Of a stretch of DNA of 64,000 bases, positions 34,608-42,660 are shown one piece after another (the stretch's first letter is position 1; every line of letters begins with the position of its first letter). A model generated the notes under the pieces. It was given only the letters and a program-made list of their open reading frames with translations, was not told the DNA's origin and searched no databases. Location of the stretch: contig DATGWL010000046.1 in assembly GCA_035299505.1 (NCBI GenBank), positions 1-64,000 of the forward strand. The letters run 5' to 3'. A program made the position numbers and the translations under genes. This DNA comes from M3007 sp035299505. Lineage in GTDB: Bacteria > Bacteroidota > Bacteroidia > Chitinophagales > Saprospiraceae.

Positions 34608-36071
34608 ATGAAACCACTTTTTTGTGCTCTTCTTGTGCTCCTATTCACCCTTCCATCTCTGGCTCAAAAGCTTGAAGGCCCTGAATTTGAAACGCTCGAC
34701 ACCTCTTTTTCCACCGGAATAAAAGGTTGGAGGTCCAACAAACTTTACGAGTTTGCGCCTGATGAGATGGTCAAACATTCAGGCCAAAGGTCTATGCGCG
34801 TGAAAAGCATGGCTGGCAAACAATTCGGGGCCTTCTCTCAAATGGTGTCTATTCCTTCCGCATCCAGTTTGCGTAAATATCGCATTTCAGGTTGGCTGAA
34901 ACGTGATTCCGTAGAGCGATTTGCCGGAATATGGATCAATGTATTCGAAGGAAAAAACAGTTTGTTCTTCGATAACATGCAACAAAAGCAGCTAAACGGC
35001 ACAGCCGACTGGCAAGAAATCAGTACAACGTTTTTTGTTGATACTTCTGCCACTGAAATGCAAATCGGAGGGTTGGTAGTAGGCAGTGGACAAGCCTGGT
35101 TTGATGATTTTTTCCTGACGGAAATTCCCATCATTTCCGGAGATCTTCCGGATTCGTTGAAAACCTATTTGAATGAGGCGGCTGATTTGATGCAAAAAAA
35201 TGCCTTGCACCGCGATCTGGTTGATTGGCCAAAAGAACGGGAGGTAATCATGCTGATGGCCTCTGGCGCCAGAAATTATGCTGATTGTTATCCCATGATC
35301 CGGCACTTGCTGAATAAATTAGGCGACCATCACAGTTTCCTGATGGAAGCGTCCAAAAGCGAGGAGTGGAGCAACCCTGATCCGGAGGCTTATAAAAAGA
35401 TGCCATTAACCACCGGACTTACCCTGGACGACAATATTGCTTACCTCCATATGCCCTCTGTGAGCAGTGGCGACGACAAAACCAATACCTATTTTGCCGA
35501 CATGCTGCATAACCTCATTGACTCACTGGATCAATCCAATCCTGTTGGTTGGATACTGGACCTGAGAGGCAACAGTGGCGGTAATTGCTGGCCTATGCTG
35601 GCAGGTATCGGGCCAGTTTTGGGTGAGGGCAAATGTGGCTATTTTATGGAATTGGGTGGTAAAACCTCCGGCGCCTGGTATTATAAAAACGGAAAATCAG
35701 GCATAGGGAAAAACAAAATCACTTCGGTGAGTCGAAAACCCTATAAACTGAGACGAAAAAATCCGCCAGTTGCGGTGCTGACCGGCAAATACACAGGCAG
35801 TTCCGGGGAGGTGGTTGCTGTAGCATTTCGGCAACGCCCCAATACACGCAGTTTTGGAAGTCCTACGGCAGGTCTTTCCACTGGAAATCAAAATTTCAGG
35901 CTACAAGATGGCGCTCAGATTTTCCTTACAACAACCGTGTATGCTGACAGAACCAAAGAAACCTACGGTGCGCAAATTAAACCGGATCAGGAAGTTCAGG
36001 AAAGTAAAGGAGACCAGGATCCAGTAATTGAAGCAGCTGTAAGATGGCTCTTGGGGAAGGATGGACGATGA
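34608..36071 (+). CDS. Exported S41-family peptidase
   Basis: The start at 34608 gives a signal peptide (MKPLFCALLVLLFTLPSLAQ). The 487-aa protein has an N-terminal beta-sandwich (about 25-185), then an S41 (tail-specific protease-like) domain with LDLRGNSGGN near residue 325 and catalytic Ser398 in KYTGSSGE. GSPTAGLSTGNQ and a Gln-rich beta region follow. There is no PDZ domain of usual form and no T9SS tail. It resembles the peptidases linked to lipocalin/retinol-binding-like interphotoreceptor modules. The final GKDGR and stop codon lie in a repeat word. Confidence 0.87.
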   Translation: MKPLFCALLVLLFTLPSLAQKLEGPEFETLDTSFSTGIKGWRSNKLYEFAPDEMVKHSGQRSMRVKSMAGKQFGAFSQMVSIPSASSLRKYRISGWLKRDSVERFAGIWINVFEGKNSLFFDNMQQKQLNGTADWQEISTTFFVDTSATEMQIGGLVVGSGQAWFDDFFLTEIPIISGDLPDSLKTYLNEAADLMQKNALHRDLVDWPKEREVIMLMASGARNYADCYPMIRHLLNKLGDHHSFLMEASKSEEWSNPDPEAYKKMPLTTGLTLDDNIAYLHMPSVSSGDDKTNTYFADMLHNLIDSLDQSNPVGWILDLRGNSGGNCWPMLAGIGPVLGEGKCGYFMELGGKTSGAWYYKNGKSGIGKNKITSVSRKPYKLRRKNPPVAVLTGKYTGSSGEVVAVAFRQRPNTRSFGSPTAGLSTGNQNFRLQDGAQIFLTTTVYADRTKETYGAQIKPDQEVQESKGDQDPVIEAAVRWLLGKDGR

Positions 36072-36074
36072 TAT

Positions 36075-36180
36075 GATGAACGATGGACGATGGACGATAA
36101 TACGACAGGCGTTGCTTTTGGCTTACAAACGGTAGGCCGGGCGCAACGCCTGTCGTATCATCGTCCATCGTTCATCGTCC
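36075..36180. repeat. GGACGAT-arm inverted repeat with GGCGTTGC core, between convergent genes
   Basis: The left arm (36075-36115) consists of GATGAACGATGGACGATGG words, then ATACGACA and GGCGTTGC. The right arm (36142-36180) is the inverse, GCAACGCC, TGTCGTAT, then CATCGTCCATCGTTCATCG. The 26-nt loop begins TTTTGGCTTAC. The element lies between the S41 and gyrB stop codons. It shares the 14-nt core GGCGTTGCTTTTGG with the 42.5-kb element, whose arms are made of a different word. Confidence 0.92.
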
Positions 36181-38166
36181 TTAGGCGTCTATACGTGCGT
36201 ATTTTGCATTGGCCTCAATGAATGCACGGCGTGGCGGTACTTCATCGCCCATGAGCATAGAGAACATACGATCTGCTTCGGCAGCATCATCGATGGTGGC
36301 GATTTTGAGGATGCGATTGATGGGATCCATGGTGGTTTCCCACAATTGTTCGGCATTCATCTCACCCAAACCTTTGTATCGCTGAACCTTTACGGAATCG
36401 TCGTCTTCCCGGCCGCTGCCAAACTCCAGTTGCGCTTCTTTACGCTGCTTGTCGTTCCAGGCATAACGTTGGTTTTTACCTTTTTTTACCAGGTAAAGTG
36501 GAGGTTGAGCAATGTAAATATGGCCTTTTTCAATCAGTTCGCGCATGTAACGGAAGAAGAAGGTCAGGATCAGGGTTGTGATGTGTGAACCGTCAATATC
36601 GGCGTCACACATGATAACAATCTTGTGGTAACGCAGTTTTTCTGTGTTCAGCACCCGATGTCCTTCGTCGTTTTCCTGTACACTTACCCCCAGGGCGGTG
36701 AAGATGTTTTTGATCTCTTCGTTTTCGTAAATTTTGTGCTCCAGGGCTTTTTCCACGTTCAGGATTTTACCCCGAAGCGGCAGAATAGCCTGAATATTCC
36801 GGTCCCGGCCTTGTTTGGCCGTACCGCCTGCCGAGTCACCTTCGACGAGGAACAACTCGCATTCAGCCGGGTTGCGGCTGGCACAGTCGGCCAGTTTACC
36901 GGGCAGGCCGCCGCCGGTTAAGGCGCCTTTTCGCTGTACCATTTCACGGGCTTTGCGGGCTGCGTTGCGGGCTGTTGCTGCCAGGATTACTTTATCAATA
37001 ATCCGGCGGGCCTGGTTAGGGTTTTCTTCCAGGAAAACTTTGAGTGCATCGCCCACACAGCGGCTGACGATACCGGTTACTTCAGAGTTGCCGAGTTCAC
37101 CTTTGGTTTGGCCTTTGAACTGTGGCTCCTGAACCTTTACAGAAACGATGGCCGTAAGGCCTTCCATGAAGTCTTCGCCGGAAATGGTGAAGTTGATTTT
37201 TTTGAAAAAACCGCCGTCTTCGCCGTATTTTTTGAATTCGCGGGTGAGGGCTCTGCGGAAACCGCTTACGTGTGTACCGCCATCGCGGGTGCTGATGTTG
37301 TTTACAAACGACACCACGTTTTCCGAATAGGAGGTGTTGTACATCATTGCCACCTCCACATCTACGTTGTCTTCGTTGGCAGTAATGTAGATAGGCTTGT
37401 CGGTAAGCGGTGTTTTGGCTTCGTCCAGATACACCACAAACTCCTGCAAGCCGCCTTCAGAGTAAAAGAGTTCTGTTTTATAGGTGCCGTCGTCGTTTTT
37501 TTCGCGCTCATCAACCAGAGAAAGGCGCAAGCCTTTGTTCAGGTACGACAATTCGCGCAAGCGATGGGCCAGAATGTCGAATTTGTATTCGTCTGTTTCA
37601 AAAATTTCGGTGTCGGGCAGGAAGGTCACGATGGTGCCGCGGTAATCGGTATCACCAATTACACGCACATCGTATTTAGGTTTGCCCCTTTCGTATTCCT
37701 GTTCAAATTTTTTGCCCTCGCGGTGTACTTCGGCGCGCAGGTAGGACGACAAAGCGTTAACGCAGGATACGCCTACCCCGTGCAAACCGCCGGAAACTTT
37801 ATAGGAGTCTTTATCGAACTTGCCCCCGGCGTGCAGTACAGTCAGTACTACCTCCAGGGCAGATTTCTTGAGTTTTTCGTGCATTCCGGTAGGAATACCG
37901 CGACCATTATCTTTTACAGTAATGGAGTTATTGGGGTGAATAGTTACCCAAATATCTTTGCAATGGCCGGCCAGGTGTTCGTCGATGGAGTTGTCTACAA
38001 CCTCCCAAACCAGGTGGTGCAGACCTTTGATATCGGTGCTACCGATGTACATGCCGGGGCGTTTGCGTACCGCCTCGAGGCCTTCGAGGGCGGTAATACT
38101 GCTGGCGCCATAATCGTTTGAGGAAGCTGGGTTTTGCTGGGGGTTGAGAACTTGATCTTCTGTCAT
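36181..38166 (-). CDS. gyrB: DNA gyrase subunit B
   Basis: GyrB is the ATPase and Toprim subunit of gyrase. The 661-aa protein has the GHKL ATPase (RPGMYIGSTD, EVVDNSIDEH, KDNGRGIPTG, GGLHGVG), the transducer domain, the Toprim motifs VEGDSAGGTAKQ and MCDADIDGSHI, and the C-terminal QRYKGLGEMNAEQLWETT. It is of usual length for the phylum, with no insert. ParE is the main alternative; the overall motif text favours GyrB. A TATCTTTG element lies 44 nt upstream. Confidence 0.95.
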   Translation of the reverse strand: MTEDQVLNPQQNPASSNDYGASSITALEGLEAVRKRPGMYIGSTDIKGLHHLVWEVVDNSIDEHLAGHCKDIWVTIHPNNSITVKDNGRGIPTGMHEKLKKSALEVVLTVLHAGGKFDKDSYKVSGGLHGVGVSCVNALSSYLRAEVHREGKKFEQEYERGKPKYDVRVIGDTDYRGTIVTFLPDTEIFETDEYKFDILAHRLRELSYLNKGLRLSLVDEREKNDDGTYKTELFYSEGGLQEFVVYLDEAKTPLTDKPIYITANEDNVDVEVAMMYNTSYSENVVSFVNNISTRDGGTHVSGFRRALTREFKKYGEDGGFFKKINFTISGEDFMEGLTAIVSVKVQEPQFKGQTKGELGNSEVTGIVSRCVGDALKVFLEENPNQARRIIDKVILAATARNAARKAREMVQRKGALTGGGLPGKLADCASRNPAECELFLVEGDSAGGTAKQGRDRNIQAILPLRGKILNVEKALEHKIYENEEIKNIFTALGVSVQENDEGHRVLNTEKLRYHKIVIMCDADIDGSHITTLILTFFFRYMRELIEKGHIYIAQPPLYLVKKGKNQRYAWNDKQRKEAQLEFGSGREDDDSVKVQRYKGLGEMNAEQLWETTMDPINRILKIATIDDAAEADRMFSMLMGDEVPPRRAFIEANAKYARIDA

Positions 38167-38209
38167 GCGGTTCGATATCCTTGACTACTAAACTTGAAAA
38201 AAATGTGTG

Positions 38210-38217
38210 CAAAGATA
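38210..38217 (-). promoter_or_regulatory. Candidate -7 element for gyrB
   Basis: The minus strand reads TATCTTTG, matching TAnnTTTG, about 44 nt upstream of the gyrB start. The rest of the gap to 38431 is AT-rich and holds no gene. Confidence 0.45.
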
Positions 38218-38431
38218 CGGCGAATAATCCGGGAAACGAAATGAATGTGAGCGATTTTTTGAGGAAATGAAGATAAATTGGTTTTTTATTTTTTCATTGA
38301 CAATCAATAAATTATGAATATTTATTTTTACTAAATTATTTAGGGGAATAACGGCCAAAAAGTGTTACAAAATACTTCCGGGTAAAGCTGTCTTTTTGCT
38401 TTCGTATTCACCTTTAAACGTTTCATTTATC

Positions 38432-39922
38432 ATGAAATACATCCAGCTTTTCTTATTGTTTTTTGGACTGAATGTTTGCAGTCAAGCTCAGGGTATTTTT
38501 CCCGATCCTTCATTTGGCGTGTATGGGGTAGTGCAAATCCCCTGGCGTATTTGGGCTTTAAATCCGTATGGAAACTACCTCCAGGTACAGGAAGATGGTT
38601 CAATGGTATTTGTTGGTAGTCCGGATAGTTATAGCTTCGATGTTTTAAGGTATCGCACTGATGGTACGCTGGATACTTCGTTTTACGGAAGGTTGCCTTT
38701 CTTATCTACATACAGCGCAGGTGTAGGGGTGCAGTCGGATAAAAAATTGTTGGTGACAGGGCTTTTGGTCACGGATGTTGCAGGAATTGCAGTAGCCAGA
38801 CTACATCCGGATGGGGCTTTGGATACGACATTTGGCATTGGTGGAATATCTGCCATTGGCGTAGACCATGCTTATGTAACGAATGTTTTGGAGCTGTCTA
38901 ATAAGAAAATTTGGGTTTTTGGATGTGAGAGTGCCAATGGAGGTGATCCTCCATCAGTTATCACCCAATTGAATCCTGATGGGTCCATAGATGAAGCTTT
39001 TGGCAACAAGGGTCATTTGCGGGTCAATCCTAGTCCGAGTTATGATTTTATACCCAATGGAGTACAATTGCCGGATGGGCGGGTTTTGTTTGCCGGCATG
39101 GCTGGTTGGAGGATCATGCTGATGCAGCTTCACCCTAATGGAACTTTGGATACTTCCTTTGGATTAAACGGCATCATAATTCATGATTTGGGCGGACATG
39201 GGGTATTGTCGGAGGCATACGACCTGGCTTTGCTCGATGACGGTAAGATTGTGGTTACAGGGTATACGCATTTGCCATTTTCAGCAGTTATTCTACAATG
39301 TTTACCCGATGGTACATTAGATCCTGCTTTTGGATTTCAGGGGGTGCACCATGTCCTGAACGAAGTTGAAGGCACCAGTTTGGTGGTCAGGCCGGATGGT
39401 AAAATCATTAGTGCTATCATGGGAGGAGGTTCTAATCCTGCCCTTACTCTGGTACAGGTATTGCCTGATGGAAGTCGGGATCTTTCGTTTGGTGTTGATG
39501 GTAAGTATGAACTTCCCAAACCTATGGAACAGGCGCTTACCATATCTTTAACGGGTAACGAATTAACCGTTTTAGCACAAAACAGAGGTAATCATATTCT
39601 TTTTTTGCAGCGCTTGTTGCTGGATTTGTCAGTAGGAGTGCTACATCCGGCATCGCCTCAAACTCAGGTGTTGTTATACCCTAACCCAATAACTGAGCAT
39701 TTTAGTCTGGATTTTGAACTTCAGGAGCAAATCAATCTTGATGTTTGGGTGTTGGATATGAATGGAAAAAAGGTTTTTGATGTAGTAAACAATCAGGATT
39801 ATCCGGCAGGAAAACACAGCCTGTCAGGTGTTTTGCCAGAGGGATTACCTCAGGGAAATTATTTGCTTACTATGAGGTCCGGGCAAAAGATTTTGCGGAG
39901 CATACAAATTGCCAAGGGGTAA
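38432..39922 (+). CDS. Delta-60 repeat secreted protein with T9SS type A sorting domain
   Basis: The start at 38432 gives a signal peptide (MKYIQLFLLFFGLNVCSQAQ). The 496-aa protein is made of delta-60 repeats with the cadence L-x-P-D-G-(S/T)-x-D-x-x-F-G: LHPDGALDTTFGIGG, LNPDGSIDEAFGNKG, LHPNGTLDTSFGLNG, LPDGTLDPAFGFQG, LPDGSRDLSFGVDG. This suggests a beta-propeller. The C-terminus is a T9SS domain (VLLYPNPITEHFSL to RSIQIAKG). Codon and base use is more AT-rich than in the neighbouring genes. Function unknown. Confidence 0.9.
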   Translation: MKYIQLFLLFFGLNVCSQAQGIFPDPSFGVYGVVQIPWRIWALNPYGNYLQVQEDGSMVFVGSPDSYSFDVLRYRTDGTLDTSFYGRLPFLSTYSAGVGVQSDKKLLVTGLLVTDVAGIAVARLHPDGALDTTFGIGGISAIGVDHAYVTNVLELSNKKIWVFGCESANGGDPPSVITQLNPDGSIDEAFGNKGHLRVNPSPSYDFIPNGVQLPDGRVLFAGMAGWRIMLMQLHPNGTLDTSFGLNGIIIHDLGGHGVLSEAYDLALLDDGKIVVTGYTHLPFSAVILQCLPDGTLDPAFGFQGVHHVLNEVEGTSLVVRPDGKIISAIMGGGSNPALTLVQVLPDGSRDLSFGVDGKYELPKPMEQALTISLTGNELTVLAQNRGNHILFLQRLLLDLSVGVLHPASPQTQVLLYPNPITEHFSLDFELQEQINLDVWVLDMNGKKVFDVVNNQDYPAGKHSLSGVLPEGLPQGNYLLTMRSGQKILRSIQIAKG

Positions 39923-39933
39923 AAATTTCCCAC

Positions 39934-40551
39934 CTACAACAATTGCAGTTGCTTCATCCGGTCTGCTATTTCCGTTTTGGGGTCGTGCCAGATGCCATGA
40001 ATACCCAGCTCGGAGGCTGCTTCGATGTTTTCGGGCAGGTCGTCGAAAAACATACAGGTTTCAGGTTTGAGTTCTGCATCTGCCAGTACGTACTCATAGA
40101 TCTCGCGCGAGGGCTTGCGCAGGCGTATGAGGTGGGAGAAATATACACCGTCGAAATGCAGCGATTCATAATCCCGCAGTCCGTGGGTGCGGTCCATGTA
40201 ATCGGCTATCCAGCTTTCGTGCATGGGGTTGATGTTGCTCAGCAGAAAAACCTGGTGTTTTTTTCGCAGTTCCAGCAGCATGTCCAGCCGATGGCGCGGA
40301 AAATCGAGAAAAATGCCATTCCAGGCTTCAATAACCTGTTCGTTGGTTGTGCCAGACGCTTCGGCTATTTGGGCTACAAATTCGTCTGAACTCATACCGC
40401 CGGTTTCATAGAGTTCAAAAACCCGCTGCTGCACGAGTCTGGATTTTGCATCGGAGTAGCGTTGTTCTCCGGCGTATTGTTTCATTTTCCTTTCAAATGC
40501 GGGTATGTCCAAATCAAAAAGGACATTACCAAAATCAAAGATGAGATTCAT
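39934..40551 (-). CDS. HAD-family phosphatase, YihX-like
   Basis: Start at 40551 gives a 205-aa protein with a standard N-terminus MNLIFDFGNVLFDLD; an open extension upstream is pure repeat sequence (Cys/Lys/Ile-rich) and was rejected. HAD motif I is FDFGNVL with nucleophile Asp6, motif II is LLSNIN, the motif III Lys is in LRKPSREIY, and motif IV is FFDDLPENIEAA. The layout follows E. coli YihX (alpha-glucose-1-phosphate phosphatase), which also has Gly in place of the second Asp. The substrate is inference. It converges with the delta-60 gene. Confidence 0.9.
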   Translation of the reverse strand: MNLIFDFGNVLFDLDIPAFERKMKQYAGEQRYSDAKSRLVQQRVFELYETGGMSSDEFVAQIAEASGTTNEQVIEAWNGIFLDFPRHRLDMLLELRKKHQVFLLSNINPMHESWIADYMDRTHGLRDYESLHFDGVYFSHLIRLRKPSREIYEYVLADAELKPETCMFFDDLPENIEAASELGIHGIWHDPKTEIADRMKQLQLL

Positions 40552-40612
40552 GGTGTGGGTTAATTTCGAAGCGCGAAGATGCTGGGTTTTGCACAGGTTT
40601 CGGGCAGGTTTC

Positions 40613-40721
40613 GCGCAGATTTTACACAGATTTGTTGCGCAGATTTCACACAGATTTTTTAGAATACTTTGAATCAAAATCTGTGTGAAATCTGCGCAAC
40701 AAATCTGTGTAAAATCTGCGC
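40613..40721. repeat. Perfect 46-bp inverted repeat between divergent genes
   Basis: The arms 40613-40658 and 40676-40721 are exact inverses of each other around a 17-nt loop. Each arm is four 12-nt words of the GCGCAGATTTTA/CACAGATTTGTT type. Further partial words (GCACAGGTTTC, GGGCAGGTTTC) lie to the left. Unlike most other elements here it lies between divergent start codons (40551 and 40840), in the shared promoter region. Confidence 0.96.
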
Positions 40722-40839
40722 GAAAAAATCTGTGTGCCCCCCACCTCCTAAAACTCAAAAAATCCTTTCTCCATCATCATTCCCGGATTTTCAATCTCTT
40801 TCACGACCTTCGCCCGTAAACTTTTAATTGTCTGTGCGT

Positions 40840-42498
40840 ATGGCGAAAAAATCGACTTCGGGCCCGAAAAAAGAAAATGCTCAACAAGCGGATAACACTG
40901 AAAAATGGTTGCCCTGGGTGCTGGCCGCTCTGGGATTTATCCTCTACAGCACCGGATTCAGCAATGAAATGGTGGGTATGGACGACCATACCGCTACTGT
41001 TGACAACCCGGCGGTGAAAGATTTCCTGATTTTCAACGGTTTCAACCTGGGTATGTACGCCCCGATCACCTGGATTGGCTACGAAATAGCCTACATCCTG
41101 GGTAAGGAAAGTCCTAACTGGTACCACATGTTATCGGCGCTGGTCCATGCCGCCAATATTCTGCTGGTATTCCGCCTGTTCCGCAAGCTCGACGCCAATC
41201 TGGCTGTTTCGGCTGTGGTGGCGCTGTTTTTTGCCATCCATCCGTTGCAAGTGGAATCAGTAGCCTGGATTGCCGGTTTTAGTACGCCACTGTTTTCCAT
41301 GTTCAGTCTGCTGGCCATGAATTATTACCTCAGGCATACCTCCGAAGAGGGTAGCGGCTGGGGTAAAAACTACTGGTTGGCGGTTACCATGTTTTTGCTG
41401 GCCTGTTTGGCAAAATCGGCGGCTGTGACCTTGCCACTGACTCTTTTGGTGCTGGATCTATGGAAAAAGCGCGGCATCAATACCAAAACCATACTCGAAA
41501 AAGCGCCATTTTTTGCCATTTCCCTGGCCTTTGGTGCACTCACCCTGTATTCCCGTCAGTATGCAGGACAACTCAACCAACCTGCAGATTTCACCCTGCT
41601 TGATCGCGGTTTGATGGCTTGCCACACGGTGTTGTTCTACTGGAAAAAGCTGTTGTTCCCTACCGGTCTCAGCATCTGGTATCCGTTTGAAAAGATAAAT
41701 GGCGCCTGGAGCTGGGATTATTACGCAGCGCCGGCTATTTTGGCTGCATTGCTGTTTGGCGCCTGGAAAAGCAGAGCCGTCATGCCCCTGCTCTGGATAG
41801 GCGCCTTGTTCTATCTTTCCAATATCATCCTGGCCTTACCTTGGTCTACCTTCGGTACTTTTGAATTGCGCTCTGATCGTTACAACTACCTGGCCGGACT
41901 CGGCATTTTTGTCATATTGGCCTCTCTGCCAGATTTTCTGAAAGAAAAACGTCCGTCGTGGACTGGCGCTGCCTGGGCAGTACTGCTCGGTATGGCTTTT
42001 ACCTGGCTGGTTGCTTCAGCGCTGCGCATCCGCGACTGGAAAAATACCACCACCCTGATTGATAAAGCCATTGCTGCTACCGGCGACAACTTTGGCAAGG
42101 CGTATTACTGGAGAGGTATGGCCTACGGCAAAGCCACAGATGCCCAAAAGGCTATTCAGGATTTCACAAAAGCCATTCAGCGCAATCCACAATTGTATGA
42201 AGCCTATAAATTCCGGGGCAACATTTTTGGTATGCTGAAAAACTATGAGGCTTCCATTAACGACCTCAATGTGTTCCTCGAGCATTACCCGAATGAAGTG
42301 CCGGAACTATACAATCGTGGACTTTCCTACGCTAATCTGGATAAAAACCAGGAAGCTATTGCCGATTTTACCAAGGCTATTGAACTGGATTCCACCTTCG
42401 CCAGGGTATACCGCGCCCGAGGCAATTGCTACCTCCGCATTGGTGAAACGGAAAAAGGGAATGCAGATCTGGCCAAATGGGAGAGTATGAATAAGTGA
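40840..42498 (+). CDS. Polytopic membrane protein with C-terminal TPR repeats
   Basis: The ATG at 40840 was chosen over a TTG 12 nt upstream. The 552-aa protein begins Lys/Ser-rich and has about nine to ten transmembrane helices (about 25-395). It ends in three to four TPR units (about 415-545), with YYWRGMAYGKATDAQKAIQD, YEAYKFRGNIFGMLKNYEAS and ELYNRGLSYANLDKNQEAIA. The layout recalls GT-C type glycosyltransferases of the TMTC/PMT-like group, with an acidic GMDDHTATVDNP in the first loop. Enzyme activity is inference. The stop codon is followed directly by a repeat element. Confidence 0.85.
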   Translation: MAKKSTSGPKKENAQQADNTEKWLPWVLAALGFILYSTGFSNEMVGMDDHTATVDNPAVKDFLIFNGFNLGMYAPITWIGYEIAYILGKESPNWYHMLSALVHAANILLVFRLFRKLDANLAVSAVVALFFAIHPLQVESVAWIAGFSTPLFSMFSLLAMNYYLRHTSEEGSGWGKNYWLAVTMFLLACLAKSAAVTLPLTLLVLDLWKKRGINTKTILEKAPFFAISLAFGALTLYSRQYAGQLNQPADFTLLDRGLMACHTVLFYWKKLLFPTGLSIWYPFEKINGAWSWDYYAAPAILAALLFGAWKSRAVMPLLWIGALFYLSNIILALPWSTFGTFELRSDRYNYLAGLGIFVILASLPDFLKEKRPSWTGAAWAVLLGMAFTWLVASALRIRDWKNTTTLIDKAIAATGDNFGKAYYWRGMAYGKATDAQKAIQDFTKAIQRNPQLYEAYKFRGNIFGMLKNYEASINDLNVFLEHYPNEVPELYNRGLSYANLDKNQEAIADFTKAIELDSTFARVYRARGNCYLRIGETEKGNADLAKWESMNK

Positions 42499-42660
42499 CG
42501 GCCTACGGTGGACGGCTTACGGTGGACGGCCTACGGTGGACGGCTTACGGTGGACGGCCTACGGTGGACGGCCTACGGTGGACGGTGGCGTTGCTTTTGG
42601 TAGCCCAAATCTCAAAAGCAACGCCACCGTCCACCGTAAGCCGTCCACCGTCCACCGTCC
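42499..42660. repeat. GGACGGT-arm inverted repeat with GGTGGCGTTGCTTTT core, between convergent genes
   Basis: The left arm holds eight or more GGACGGT/CTACGGT 7-mers and leads into GGTGGCGTTGCTTTT (42584-42598). The 15-nt loop GGTAGCCCAAATCTC (42599-42613) follows, then the exact inverse AAAAGCAACGCCACC (42614-42628) and CCGTCCA words to 42660. The element fills the gap between the TPR gene and nadB to the base. The same core and words are at 46.9-47.1 kb with the loop reversed. Confidence 0.96.

Noticed and set aside
40552..40758. 69-residue N-terminal extension of the HAD phosphatase rich in Cys, Lys and Ile
   Set aside because: It is only the translation of the 46-bp inverted repeat and its words. 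The HAD fold starts at MNLIFDFGN.
42499..42660. Repeated units as a CRISPR array
   Set aside because: Units are 7 nt, contiguous and without unique spacers, and no cas genes are present.
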